The notes under the pieces: model-generated
What the model saw: the letters and a program-made list of their open reading frames with translations, nothing else
Databases searched by the model: none
Told to the model about the DNA's origin: nothing
NCBI GenBank assembly: GCA_030490835.1
Contig: CM059971.1
Location: forward strand, 50,702,012 to 50,766,011
Direction: 5' to 3'
DNA from: Annona cherimola
Lineage: Eukaryota > Streptophyta > Magnoliopsida > Magnoliales > Annonaceae
DNA: 64,000 nt
Part shown: positions 24,698-37,975 of the stretch, piece by piece
Position numbering within the stretch: the first letter of the stretch is position 1
Layout: the number at the start of each line of letters is the position of its first letter
Made by a program: the position numbers and the translations under genes

Positions 24698-26327
24698 TGA
24701 AGTTCCTTTCGTCCAATTCAGTTGTTTTGAATCTATTGGAATGCTTTAAAGTTTACCCGTTCTACTTAGAGTCAAATTAAGTCAATTAGATAGAGTTATA
24801 CTCAATTCTAACTAATCAAAATTCATTCTATCAAACTCAATTCATTTGATCCGATTTGAATGCCTTTAAGGTCATCCGTTGTCGTTCGAATGTAAATGAA
24901 ATCAAGGGATTGTTGTTAATTGTTGTTGATTGAAGTTCCTTTCGTCCAATTCAGTTGTTTTGAATCAATTGGAATGCTTTAAAGTTTACTCGTTCTACTT
25001 ACAGTCAAATCAAGTCAATTAGATTGAGTTGTACTGAATTCTAACTAATCAAAGTTCATTCTATCAAACTCAATTCATTTGATTCGATTTGAATGCCTTT
25101 ATGGTCATCCGTTGTCGTTTGAATGTAAATGAAATCAAGGGATTGTTGTTAATTGTTCATGATTGAAGGTCCTTTCTTCCGATTCATTTGTTTTAAATCT
25201 TTTGGAATGCTTTAAAGTTTGCTCGTTCTACTTACAGTCAAATTAAGTCAATTAGATTGAGCTATACTCAATTCTAACTAATCAAAATTCATTCTATCAA
25301 ACTCAATTCATTTGATTCGATTTGAATGCCTTATGGTCATCCGTTGTCGTTTGAATGTAAATGAAATCAAGGGATTGTTGTTAATTGTTCATGATTGAAG
25401 GTCCTTTCCTCCGATTCATTTGTTTTCAATCTTTTGGAATGCTTTAAAGTTTGCTCGTTCTACTTACAGTCAAATTAAGTCAATTAGATTGAGTTATACT
25501 CAATTCTAACTAATCAAAATTCATTCTATCAAACTCAATTCATTTGATTCGATTTGAATGCCTTTATGGTCATCCGTTGTCGTTCGAATGTAAATGAAAT
25601 CAAGGGATTGTTGTTAATTATTGTTCATTGAAGTTCATTTCGTCCAATTCAGTTGTTTTGAATCTATTTGAATGCTTTAAAGTTTACTCGATCTCCTTAC
25701 AGTCAAATCAAGTCAATTAGATTGAGTTGTACTCAATTCTAGCTAATCAAAGTTAATTCTATCAAACTCAATTCATTTGATTCGATTTGAATGCCTTTAA
25801 GGTCATCCGTTGTCGTTCGAATGTAAATGAAATCAAGTGATTGTTGTCAATTATTGTTCATTGAAGTTCCTTTCGTCCAATTCAGTTGTTTTGAATCTAT
25901 TGGAATGCTTTAAAGTTTACTCGTTCTACTTACAGTCAAATCAAGTCAATTAGATTGAGTTCTACAGAATTCTAACTAATCAAAGTTCATTCTATCAAAC
26001 TCAATTCATTTGATTCGATTTGAATGCCTTTAAGGTCATCCGTTGTCGTTCGAATGTAAATGAAATCAAAGGATTGTTGTTAATTATTGTTCATTGAAGT
26101 TCATTTCGTCCAATTCAGTTGTTTTGAATCTATTTGAATGCTTTAAAGTTTACTCGTTCTCCTTACAGTCAAATCAAGTCAATTAGATTGAGTTGTACTC
26201 AATTCTAGCTAATCAAAGTTAATTCTATCAAACTCAATTCATTTGATTCAATTTGAATGCCTTTAAGGTCATCCGTTGTCGTTCGAATGTAAATGAAATC
26301 AAGTGATTGTTGTCAATTATTGTTCAG
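24698..26327. repeat. HOR block, 7-mer PQR'UVWX
   Basis: 1630 bp, equivalent to 13050-14679 at +11648, including the deletion-bearing R' (gcc at 25328) and V with 'actcgatctcc'. Confidence 0.85.
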
Positions 26328-28424
26328 TGAAGTTCCTTTCGTCCAATTCAGTTGTTTTGAATCTATTGGAATGCTTTAAAGTTTACCCGTTCTACTTAGA
26401 GTCAAATTAAGTCAATTAGATAGAGTTATACTCAATTCTAACTAATCAAAATTCATTCTATCAAACTCAATTAATTTGATCCGATTTGAATGCCTTTAAG
26501 GTCATCCGTTGTCGTTCGAATGTAAATGAAATCAAGGGATTGTTGTTAATTGTTGTTGATTGAAGTTCCTTTCGTCCAATTCAGTTGTTTTGAATCAATT
26601 GGAATGCTTTAAAGTTTACTCGTTCTACTTACAGTCAAATCAAGTCAATTAGATTGAGTTCTACTGAATTCTAACTAATCAAAGTTCATTCTATCAAACT
26701 CAATTCATATTATTCGATTTGAATGCCTTTAAGGTCATCCGTTGTCGTTTGAATGTAAATGAAATCAAGGGATTGTTGTTAATTGTTCATGATTGAAGGT
26801 CCTTTCTTCCGATTCATTTGTTTTAAATCTTTTGGAATGCTTTAAAGTTTGCTCGTTCTACTTACAGTCAAATTAAGTCAATTAGATTGAGCTATACTCA
26901 ATTCTAACTAATCAAAATTCATTCTATCAAACTCAATTCATTTGATTCGATTTGAATGCCTTTATGGTCATCCGTTGTCGTTCGAATGTAAATGAAATCA
27001 AGGGATTGTTGTTAATTATTGTTCATTGAAGTTCATTTCGTCCAATTCAGTTATTTTGAATCTATTTGAATGCTTTAAAGTTTACTCGTTCTCCTTACAG
27101 TCAAATCAAGTCAATTAGATTGAGTTGTACTCAATTCTAGCTAATCAAAGTTAATTCTATCAAACTCAATTCATTTGATTCGATTTGAATGCCTTTAAGG
27201 TCATCCGTTGTCGTTCGAATGTAAATGAAATCAAGTGATTGTTGTCAATTATTGTTCATTTAAGTTCCTTTCGTCCATTTCAGTTGTTTTGAATCTATTG
27301 GAATGCTTTAAGGTTTACTCGTTCTACTTACAGTCAAATCAAGTCAATTAGATTGAGTTGTACTGAATTCTAACTAATCAAAGTTCATTCTATCAAACTC
27401 AATTCATTTGATTCGATTTGAATGCCTTTAAGGTCATCCGTTGTCGTTTGAATGTAAATGAAATCAAGGGATTGTTGTTAATTGTTCATGATTGAAGGTC
27501 CTTTCCTCCGATTCATTTGTTTTCAATCTTTTGGAATGCTTTAAAGTTTGCTCGTTCTACTTACAGTCAAATTAAGTCAATTAGATTGAGTTATACTCAA
27601 TTCTAACTAATCAAAATTCATTCTATCAAACTCAATTCATTTGATTCGATTTGAATGCCTTTATGGTCATCCGTTGTCGTTCGAATGTAAATGAAATCAA
27701 GGGATTGTTGTTAATTATTGTTCATTGAAGTTCATTTCGTCCAATTCAGTTGTTTTGAATCTATTTGAATGCTTTAAAGTTTACTCGTTCTCCTTACAGT
27801 CAAATCAAGTCAATTAGATTGAGTTGTACTCAATTCTAGCTAATCAAAGTTAATTATATCAAACTCAATTCATTTGATTCGATTTTAATGCCTTTAAGGT
27901 CATCCGTTGTCGTTCGAATGTAAATGAAATCAAGTGATTGTTGTCAATTATTGTTCATTGAAGTTCCTTTCGTCCAATTCAGTTGTTTTGAATCTATTGG
28001 AATGCTTTAAAGTTTACTCGTTCTACTTACAGTCAAATCAAGTCAATTAGATTGAGTTCTACAGAATTCTAACTAATCAAAGTTCATTCTATCAAACTCA
28101 ATTCATTTGATTCGATTTGAATGCCTTTAAGGTCATCCGTTGTCGTTCGAATGTAAATGAAATCAAAGGATTGTTGTTAATTATTGTTCATTGAAGTTCA
28201 TTTCGTCCAATTCAGTTGTTTTGAATCTATTTGAATGCTTTAAAGTTTACTCGTTCTCCTTACAGTCAAATCAAGTCAATTAGATTGAGTTGTACTCAAT
28301 TCTAGCTAATCAAAGTTAATTCTATCAAACTCAATTCATTTGATTCAATTTGAATGCCTTTAAGGTCATCCGTTGTCGTTCGAATGTAAATGAAATCAAG
28401 TGATTGTTGTCAATTATTGTTCAT
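26328..28424. repeat. HOR block, full 9-mer
   Basis: 2097 bp, equivalent to 14680-16776 at +11648. It shares 'ttcagtgaag', 'attaatttg', 'catattattcg' and 'ttcatttaag' with that block but lacks its private single-base changes. Confidence 0.87.
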
Positions 28425-30055
28425 TGAAGTTCCTTTCGTCCAATTCAGTTGTTTTGAATCTATTGGAATGCTTTAAAGTTTACCCGTTCTACTTAGAGTC
28501 AAATTAAGTCAATTAGATAGAGTTATACTCAATTCTAACTAATCAAAATTCATTCTATCAAACTCAATTCATTTGATCCGATTTGAATGCCTTTAAGGTC
28601 ATCCGTTGTCGTTCGAATGTAAATGAAATCAAGGGATTGTTGTTAATTATTGTTCATTGAAGTTCATTTCGTCCAATTCAGTTATTTTGAATCTATTTGA
28701 ATGCTTTAAAGTTTACTCGTTCTCCTTACAGTCAAATCAAGTCAATTAGATTGAGTTGTACTCAATTCTAGCTAATCAAAGTTAATTCTATCAAACTCAA
28801 TTCATTTGATTCGATTTGAATGCCTTTAAGGTCATCCGTTGTCGTTCGAATGTAAATGAAATCAAGTGATTGTTGTCAATTATTGTTCATTGAAGTTCCT
28901 TTCGTCCATTTCAGTTGTTTTGAATCTATTGGAATGCTTTAAGGTTTACTCGTTCTACTTACAGTCAAATCAAGTCAATTAGATTGAGTTGTACTGAATT
29001 CTAACTAATCAAAGTTCATTCTATCAAACTCAATTCATTTGATTCGATTTGAATGCCTTTAAGGTCATCCGTTGTCGTTTGAATGTAAATGAAATCAAGG
29101 GATTGTTGTTAATTGTTCATGATTGAAGGTCCTTTCCTCCGATTCATTTGTTTTCAATCTTTTGGAATGCTTTAAAGTTTGCTCGTTCTACTTACAGTCA
29201 AATTAAGTCAATTAGATTGAGTTATACTCAATTCTAACTAATCAAAATTCATTCTATCAAACTAAATTCATTTGATTCGATTTGAATGCCTTTATGGTCA
29301 TCCGTTGTCGTTCGAATGTAAATGAAATCAAGGGATTGTTGTTAATTATTGTTCATTGAAGTTCATTTCGTCCAATTCAGTTGTTTTGAATCTATTTGAA
29401 TGCTTTAAAGTTTACTCGTTCTCCTTACAGTCAAATCAAGTCAATTAGATTGAGTTGTACTCAATTCTAGCTAATCAAAGTTAATTATATCAAACTCAAT
29501 TCATTTGATTCGATTTTAATGCCTTTAAGGTCATCCGTTGTCGTTCGAATGTAAATGAAATCAAGTGATTGTTGTCAATTATTGTTCATTGAAGTTCCTT
29601 TCGTCCAATTCAGTTGTTTTGAATCTATTGGAATGCTTTAAAGTTTACTCGTTCTACTTACAGTCAAATCAAGTCAATTAGATTGAGTTCTACAGAATTC
29701 TAACTAATCAAAGTTCATTCTATCAAACTCAATTCATTTGATTCGATTTGAATGCCTTTAAGGTCATCCGTTGTCGTTCGAATGTAAATGAAATCAAAGG
29801 ATTGTTGTTAATTATTGTTCATTGAAGTTCATTTCGTCCAATTCAGTTGTTTTGAATCTATTTGAATGCTTTAAAGTTTACTCGTTCTCCTTACAGTCAA
29901 ATCAAGTCAATTAGATTGAGTTGTACTCAATTCTAGCTAATCAAAGTTAATTCTATCAAACTCAATTCATTTGATTCAATTTGAATGCCTTTAAGGTCAT
30001 CCGTTGTCGTTCGAATGTAAATGAAATCAAGTGATTGTTGTCAATTATTGTTCAT
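28425..30055. repeat. HOR block, 7-mer PSTUVWX
   Basis: 1631 bp, lacking Q and R. Equivalent to 16777-18407 at +11648, with the shared 'aactaaattc' in U near 29260. Confidence 0.85.
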
Positions 30056-31453
30056 TGAAGTTCCTTTCGTCCAATTCAGTTGTTTTGAATCTATTGGAAT
30101 GCTTTAAAGTTTACCCGTTCTACTTAGAGTCAAATTAAGTCAATTAGATAGAGTTATACTCAATTCTAACTAATCAAAATTCATTCTATCAAACTCAATT
30201 CATTTGATCCGATTTGAATGCCTTTAAGGTCATCCGTTGTCGTTCGAATGTAAATGAAATCAAGGGATTGTTGTTAATTGTTGTTGATTGAAGTTCCTTT
30301 CGTCCAATTCAGTTGTTTTGAATCAATTGGAATGCTTTAAAGTTTACTCGTTCTACTTACAGTCAAATCAAGTCAATTAGATTGAGTTGTACTGAATTCT
30401 AACTAATCAAAGTTCATTCTATCAAACTCAATTCATTTGATTCGATTTGAATGCCTTTAAGGTCATCCGTTGTCGTTTGAATGTAAATGAAATCAAGGGA
30501 TTGTTGTTAATTGTTCATGATTGAAGGTCCTTTCCTCCGATTCATTTGTTTTCAATCTTTTGGAATGCTTTAAAGTTTGCTCGTTCTACTTACAGTCAAA
30601 TTAAGTCAATTAGATTGAGTTATACTCAATTCTAACTAATCAAAATTCATTCTATCAAACTCAATTCATTTGATTCGATTTGAATGCCTTTATGGTCATC
30701 CGTTGTCGTTCGAATGTAAATGAAATCAAGGGATTGTTGTTAATTATTGTTCATTGAAGTTCATTTCGTCCAATTCAGTTGTTTTGAATCTATTTGAATG
30801 CTTTAAAGTTTACTCGTTCTCCTTACAGTCAAATCAAGTCAATTAGATTGAGTTGTACTCAATTCTAGCTAATCAAAGTTAATTATATCAAACTCAATTC
30901 ATTTGATTCGATTTTAATGCCTTTAAGGTCATCCGTTGTCGTTCGAATGTAAATGAAATCAAGTGATTGTTGTCAATTATTGTTCATTGAAGTTCCTTTC
31001 GTCCAATTCAGTTGTTTTGAATCTATTGGAATGCTTTAAAGTTTACTCGTTCTACTTACAGTCAAATCAAGTCAATTAGATTGAGTTCTACAGAATTCTA
31101 ACTAATCAAAGTTCATTCTATCAAACTCAATTCATTTGATTCGATTTGAATGCCTTTAAGGTCATCCGTTGTCGTTCGAATGTAAATGAAATCAAAGGAT
31201 TGTTGTTAATTATTGTTCATTGAAGTTCATTTCGTCCAATTCAGTTGTTTTGAATCTATTTGAATGCTTTAAAGTTTACTCGTTCTCCTTACAGTCAAAT
31301 CAAGTCAATTAGATTGAGTTGTACTCAATTCTAGCTAATCAAAGTTAATTCTATCAAACTCAATTCATTTGATTCAATTTGAATGCCTTTAAGGTCATCC
31401 GTTGTCGTTCGAATGTAAATGAAATCAAGTGATTGTTGTCAATTATTGTTCAT
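30056..31453. repeat. HOR block, 6-mer PQUVWX
   Basis: 1398 bp, lacking R, S and T. Equivalent to 18408-19805 at +11648, but its third monomer is an unmixed U. Confidence 0.84.
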
Positions 31454-33083
31454 TGAAGTTCCTTTCGTCCAATTCAGTTGTTTTGAATCTATTGGAATGC
31501 TTTAAAGTTTACCCGTTCTACTTAGAGTCAAATTAAGTCAATTAGATAGAGTTATACTCAATTCTAACTAATCAAAATTCATTCTATCAAACTCAATTCA
31601 TTTGATCCGATTTGAATGCCTTTAAGGTCATCCGTTGTCGTTCGAATGTAAATGAAATCAAGGGATTGTTGTTAATTGTTGTTGATTGAAGTTCCTTTCG
31701 TCCAATTCAGTTGTTTTGAATCAATTGGAATGCTTTAAAGTTTACTCGTTCTACTTACAGTCAAATCAAGTCAATTAGATTGAGTTGTACTGAATTCTAA
31801 CTAATCAAAGTTCATTCTATCAAACTCAATTCATTTGATTCGATTTGAATGCCTTTAAGGTCATCCGTTGTCGTTTGAATGTAAATGAAATCAAGGGATT
31901 GTTGTTAATTGTTCATGATTGAAGGTCCTTTCTTCCGATTCATTTGTTTTAAATCTTTTGGAATGCTTTAAAGTTTGCTCGTTCTACTTACAGTCAAATT
32001 AAGTCAATTAGATTGAGCTATACTCAATTCTAACTAATCAAAATTCATTCTATCAAACTCAATTCATTTGATTCGATTTGAATGCCTTATGGTCATCCGT
32101 TGTCGTTTGAATGTAAATGAAATCAAGGGATTGTTGTTAATTGTTCATGATTGAAGGTCCTTTCCTCCGATTCATTTGTTTTCAATCTTTTGGAATGCTT
32201 TAAAGTTTGCTCGTTCTACTTACAGTCAAATTAAGTCAATTAGATTGAGTTATACTCAATTCTAACTAATCAAAATTCATTCTATCAAACTCAATTCATT
32301 TGATTCGATTTGAATGCCTTTATGGTCATCCGTTGTCGTTCGAATGTAAATGAAATCAAGGGATTGTTGTTAATTATTGTTCATTGAAGTTCATTTCGTC
32401 CAATTCAGTTGTTTTGAATCTATTTGAATGCTTTAAAGTTTACTCGATCTCCTTACAGTCAAATCAAGTCAATTAGATTGAGTTGTACTCAATTCTAGCC
32501 AATCAAAGTTAATTCTATCAAACTCAATTCATTTGATTCGATTTGAATGCCTTTAAGGTCATCCGTTGTCGTTCGAATGTAAATGAAATCAAGTGATTGT
32601 TGTCAATTATTGTTCATTGAAGTTCCTTTCGTCCAATTCAGTTGTTTTGAATCTATTGGAATGCTTTAAAGTTTACTCGTTCTACTTACAGTCAAATCAA
32701 GTCAATTAGATTGAATTCTACAGAATTCTAACTAATCAAAGTTCATTCTATCAAACTCAATTCATTTGATTCGATTTGAATGCCTTTAAGGTCATCCGTT
32801 GTCGTTCGAATGTAAATGAAATCAAAGGATTGTTGTTAATTATTGTTCATTGAAGTTCATTTCGTCCAATTCAGTTGTTTTGAATCTATTGGAATGCTTT
32901 AAAGTTTACTCGTTCTCCTTACAGTCAAATGAAGTCAATTAGATTGAGTTGTACTCAATTCTAGCTAATCAAAGTTAATTCTATCAAACTCAATTCATTT
33001 GATTCAATTTGAATGCCTTTAAGGTCATCCGTTGTCGTTCGAATGTAAATGAAATCAAGTGATTGTTGTCAATTATTGTTCAT
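31454..33083. repeat. HOR block, 7-mer PQR'UVWX
   Basis: 1630 bp with R' (gcc at 32084), V with 'actcgatctcc', W with 'ttgaattctacag', and an X sub-variant with 'ctattgg'. The same set recurs 15376 bp downstream in 46830-48459. Confidence 0.85.
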
Positions 33084-33316
33084 TGAAGTTCCTTTCGTCC
33101 AATTCAGTTGTTTTGAATCTATTGGAATGCTTTAAAGTTTACCCGTTCTACTTAGAGTCAAATCAAGTCAATTAGATTGAGTTGTACTGAATTCTAACTA
33201 ATCAAAGTTCATTCTATCAAACTCAATTCATTTGATTCGATTTGAATGCCTTTAAGGTCATCCGTTGTCGTTTGAATGTAAATGAAATCAAGGGATTGTT
33301 GTTAATTGTTCATGAT
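33084..33316. repeat. Hybrid monomer: P head, Q- or T-type tail
   Basis: P-specific 'acccg' and 'cttagag' (last P-specific base 33155), then 'aaatcaag' and 'gttgtactgaattc' (first Q/T-specific base 33164). The switch is confined to 33156-33163. The same hybrid, with the same switch, sits at 48460-48692, exactly 15376 bp downstream. Confidence 0.82.
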
Positions 33317-33782
33317 TGAAGGTCCTTTCCTCCGATTCATTTGTTTTCAATCTTTTGGAATGCTTTAAAGTTTGCTCGTTCTACTTACAGTCAAATTAAG
33401 TCAATTAGATTGAGTTATACTCAATTCTAACTAATCAAAATTCATTCTATCAAACTCAATCCATTTGATTCGATTTGAATGCCTTTATGGTCATCCGTTG
33501 TCGTTCGAATGTAAATGAAATCAAGTGATTGTTGTCAATTATTGTTCATTGAAGTTCCTTTCGTCCAATTCAGTTGTTTTGAATCTATTGGAATGCTTTA
33601 AAGTTTACTCGTTCTACTTACAGTCAAATAAAGTCAATTAGATTGAATTCTACAGAATTCTAACTAATCAAAGTTCATTCTATCAAACTCAATTCATTTG
33701 ATTCGATTTGAATGCCTTTAAGGTCATCCGTTGTCGTTCGAATGTAAATGAAATCAAAGGATTGTTGTGAATTATTGTTCAT
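33084..33782. repeat. Rearranged HOR block of 3 monomers
   Basis: 699 bp: a P hybrid (33084-33316), a U (33317-33549, with private 'caatccatttg') and a W (33550-33782, with 'caaataaag' and 'ttgaattctacag'). It is followed by an X/P hybrid at 33783. At least two exchange events are needed to produce this short block from the 9-mer. Confidence 0.8.
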
Positions 33783-34015
33783 TGAAGTTCATTTCGTCCA
33801 ATTCAGTTGTTTTGAATCTATTGGAATGCTTTAAAGTTTACCCGTTCTACTTAGAGTCAAATTAAGTCAATTAGATAGAGTTATACTCAATTCTAACTAA
33901 TCAAAATTCATTCTATCAAACTCAATTAATTTGATCCGATTTGAATGCCTTTAAGGTCATCCGTTGTCGTTCGAATGTAAATGAAATCAAGGGATTGTTG
34001 TTAATTGTTGTTGAT
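33783..34015. repeat. Hybrid monomer: X head, P tail
   Basis: Starts with the X-type 'gttcatttcg' (P normally has 'gttcctttcg') and continues with P markers from 33842 ('acccg', 'cttagag', 'gatagag'). The switch lies between about 33792 and 33841. Its tail has 'attaatttgatccg', as in the P copies at 11419, 14680 and 26328. Confidence 0.7.
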
Positions 34016-35878
34016 TGAAGTTCCTTTCGTCCAATTCAGTTGTTTTGAATCAATTGGAATGCTTTAAAGTTTACTCGTTCTACTTACAGTCAAATCAAGT
34101 CAATTAGATTGAGTTCTACTGAATTCTAACTAATCAAAGTTCATTCTATCAAACTCAATTCATTTGATTCGATTTGAATGCCTTTAAGGTCATCCGTTGT
34201 CGTTTGAATGTAAATGAAATCAAGGGATTGTTGTTAATTGTTCATGATTGAAGGTCCTTTCCTCCGATTCATTTGTTTTAAATCTTTTGGAATGCTTTAA
34301 AGTTTGCTCGTTCTACTTACAGTCAAATTAAGTCAATTAGATTGAGCTATACTCAATTCTAACTAATCAAAATTCATTCTATCAAACTCAATTCATTTGA
34401 TTCGATTTGAATGCCTTATGGTCATCCGTTGTCGTTCGAATGTAAATGAAATCAAGGGATTGTTGTTAATTATTGTTCATTGAAGTTCATTTCGTCCAAT
34501 TCAGTTGTTTTGAATCTATTTGAATGCTTTAAAGTTTACTCGTTCTCCTTACAGTCAAATCAAGTCAATTAGATTGAGTTGTACTCAATTCTAGCTAATC
34601 AAAGTTAATTCTATCAAACTCAATTCATTTGATTCGATTTGAATGCCTTTAAGGTCATCCGTTGTCGTTCGAATGTAAATGAAATCAAGTGATTGTTGTC
34701 AATTATTGTTCATTGAAGTTCCTTTCGTCCATTTCAGTTGTTTTGAATCTATTGGAATGCTTTAAGGTTTACTCGTTCTACTTACAGTCAAATCAAGTCA
34801 ATTAGATTGAGTTGTACTGAATTCTAACTAATCAAAGTTCATTCTATCAAACTCAATTCATTTGATTCGATTTGAATGCCTTTAAGGTCATCCGTTGTCG
34901 TTTGAATGTAAATGAAATCAAGGGATTGTTGTTAATTGTTCATGATTGAAGGTCCTTTCCTCCGATTCATTTGTTTTCAATCTTTTGGAATGCTTTAAAG
35001 TTTGCTCGTTCTACTTACAGTCAAATTAAGTCAATTAGATTGAGTTATACTCAATTCTAACTAATCAAAATTCATTCTATCAAACTCAATTCATTTGATT
35101 CGATTTGAATGCCTTTATGGTCATCCGTTGTCGTTCGAATGTAAATGAAATCAAAGGATTGTTGTTAATTATTGTTCATTGAAGTTCATTTCGTCCAATT
35201 CAGTTGTTTTGAATCTATTTGAATGCTTTAAAGTTTACTCGTTCTCCTTACAGTCAAATCAAGTCAATTAGATTGAGTTGTACTCAATTCTAGCTAATCA
35301 AAGTTAATTCTATCAAACTCAATTCATTTGATTCGATTTGAATGCCTTTAACGTCATCCGTTGTCGTTCGAATGTAAATGAAATCAAGTGATTGTTGTCA
35401 ATTATTGTTCATTGAAGTTCCTTTCGTCCAATTCAGTTGTTTTGAATCTATTGGAATGCTTTAAAGTTTACTCGTTCTACTTACAGTCAAATCAAGTCAA
35501 TTAGATTGAGTTCTACAGAATTCTAACTAATCAAAGTTCATTCTATTAAACTCAATTCATTTGATTCGATTTGAATGCCTTTAAGGTCATCCGTTGTCGT
35601 TCGAATGTAAATGAAATCAAAGGATTGTTGTTAATTATTGTTCATTGAAGTTCATTTCGTCCAATTCAGTTGTTTTGAATCTATTTGAATGCTTTAAAGT
35701 TTACTCGTTCTCCTTACAGTCAAATCAAGTCAATTAGATTGAGTTGTACTCAATTCTAGCTAATCAAAGTTAATTCTATCAAACTCAATTCATTTGATTC
35801 AATTTGAATGCCTTTAAGGTCATCCGTTGTCGTTCGAATGTAAATGAAATCAAGTGATTGTTGTCAATTATTGTTCAT
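33783..35878. repeat. HOR block, divergent 9-mer
   Basis: 2096 bp in full PQRSTUVWX order but with unusual members: an X/P hybrid first, Q with 'gttctactg', R with 'cctccg', 'ttttaaatc' and the deletion (gcc at 34413), V with 'ctttaacgtc' near 35351, and W with 'ttctattaaac' near 35541. These rare variants match the left-domain stretch about 9.7-11.3 kb at a constant offset of 24460 bp. Confidence 0.82.
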
Positions 35879-37975
35879 TGAAGTTCCTTTCGTCCAATTC
35901 AGTTGTTTTGAATCTATTGGAATGCTTTAAAGTTTACCCGTTCTACTTAGAGTCAAATTAAGTCAATTAGATAGAGTTATACTCAATTCTAACTAATCAA
36001 AATTCATTCTATCAAACTCAATTCATTTGATCCGATTTGAATGCCTTTAAGGTCATCCGTTGTCGTTCGAATGTAAATGAAATCAAGGGATTGTTGTTAA
36101 TTGTTGTTGATTGAAGTTCCTTTCGTCCAATTCAGTTGTTTTGAATCAATTGGAATGCTTTAAAGTTTACTCGTTCTACTTACAGTCAAATCAAGTCAAT
36201 TAGATTGAGTTGTACTGAATTCTAACTAATCAAAGTTCATTCTATCAAACTCAATTCATTTGATTCGATTTGAATGCCTTTAAGGTCATCCGTTGTCGTT
36301 TGAATGTAAATGAAATCAAGGGATTGTTGTTAATTGTTCATGATTGAAGGTCCTTTCTTCCGATTCATTTGTTTTAAATCTTTTGGAATGCTTTAAAGTT
36401 TGCTCGTTCTACTTACAGTCAAATTAAGTCAATTAGATTGAGCTATACTCAATTCTAACTAATCAAAATTCATTCTATCAAACTCAATTCATTTGATTCG
36501 ATTTGAATGCCTTTATGGTCATCCGTTGTCGTTCGAATGTAAATGAAATCAAGGGATTGTTGTTAATTATTGTTCATTGAAGTTCATTTCGTCCAATTCA
36601 GTTATTTTGAATCTATTTGAATGCTTTAAAGTTTACTCGTTCTCCTTACAGTCAAATCAAGTCAATTAGATTGAGTTGTACTCAATTCTAGCTAATCAAA
36701 GTTAATTCTATCAAACTCAATTCATTTGATTCGATTTGAATGCCTTTAAGGTCATCCGTTGTCGTTCGAATGTAAATGAAATCAAGTGATTGTTGTCAAT
36801 TATTGTTCATTGAAGTTCCTTTCGTCCATTTCAGTTGTTTTGAATCTATTGGAATGCTTTAAGGTTTACTCGTTCTACTTACAGTCAAATCAAGTCAATT
36901 AGATTGAGTTGTACTGAATTCTAACTAATCAAAGTTCATTCTATCAAACTCAATTCATTTGATTCGATTTGAATGCCTTTAAGGTCATCCGTTGTCGTTT
37001 GAATGTAAATGAAATCAAGGGATTGTTGTTAATTGTTCATGATTGAAGGTCCTTTCCTCCGATTCATTTGTTTTCAATCTTTTGGAATGCTTTAAAGTTT
37101 GCTCGTTCTACTTACAGTCAAATTAAGTCAATTAGATTGAGTTATACTCAATTCTAACTAATCAAAATTCATTCTATCAAACTCAATTCATTTGATTCGA
37201 TTTGAATGCCTTTATGGTCATCCGTTGTCGTTCGAATGTAAATGAAATCAAGGGATTGTTGTTAATTATTGTTCATTGAAGTTCATTTCGTCCAATTCAG
37301 TTGTTTTGAATCTATTTGAATGCTTTAAAGTTTACTCGTTCTCCTTACAGTCAAATCAAGTCAATTAGATTGAGTTGTACTCAATTCTAGCTAATCAAAG
37401 TTAATTATATCAAACTCAATTCATTTGATTCGATTTTAATGCCTTTAAGGTCATCCGTTGTCGTTCGAATGTAAATGAAATCAAGTGATTGTTGTCAATT
37501 ATTGTTCATTGAAGTTCCTTTCGTCCAATTCAGTTGTTTTGAATCTATTGGAATGCTTTAAAGTTTACTCGTTCTACTTACAGTCAAATCAAGTCAATTA
37601 GATTGAGTTCTACAGAATTCTAACTAATCAAAGTTCATTCTATCAAACTCAATTCATTTGATTCGATTTGAATGCCTTTAAGGTCATCCGTTGTCGTTCG
37701 AATGTAAATGAAATCAAAGGATTGTTGTTAATTATTGTTCATTGAAGTTCATTTCGTCCAATTCAGTTGTTTTGAATCTATTTGAATGCTTTAAAGTTTA
37801 CTCGTTCTCCTTACAGTCAAATCAAGTCAATTAGATTGAGTTGTACTCAATTCTAGCTAATCAAAGTTAATTCTATCAAACTCAATTCATTTGATTCAAT
37901 TTGAATGCCTTTAAGGTCATCCGTTGTCGTTCGAATGTAAATGAAATCAAGCGATTGTTGTCAATTATTGTTCAT
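35879..37975. repeat. HOR block, full 9-mer
   Basis: 2097 bp, first of four consecutive regular 9-mers (35879-42169 holds three; the fourth P follows at 42170 and is truncated). X carries 'caagcgattg' (gcg at 37951), which recurs 29 monomers downstream at 44708. Confidence 0.88.
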
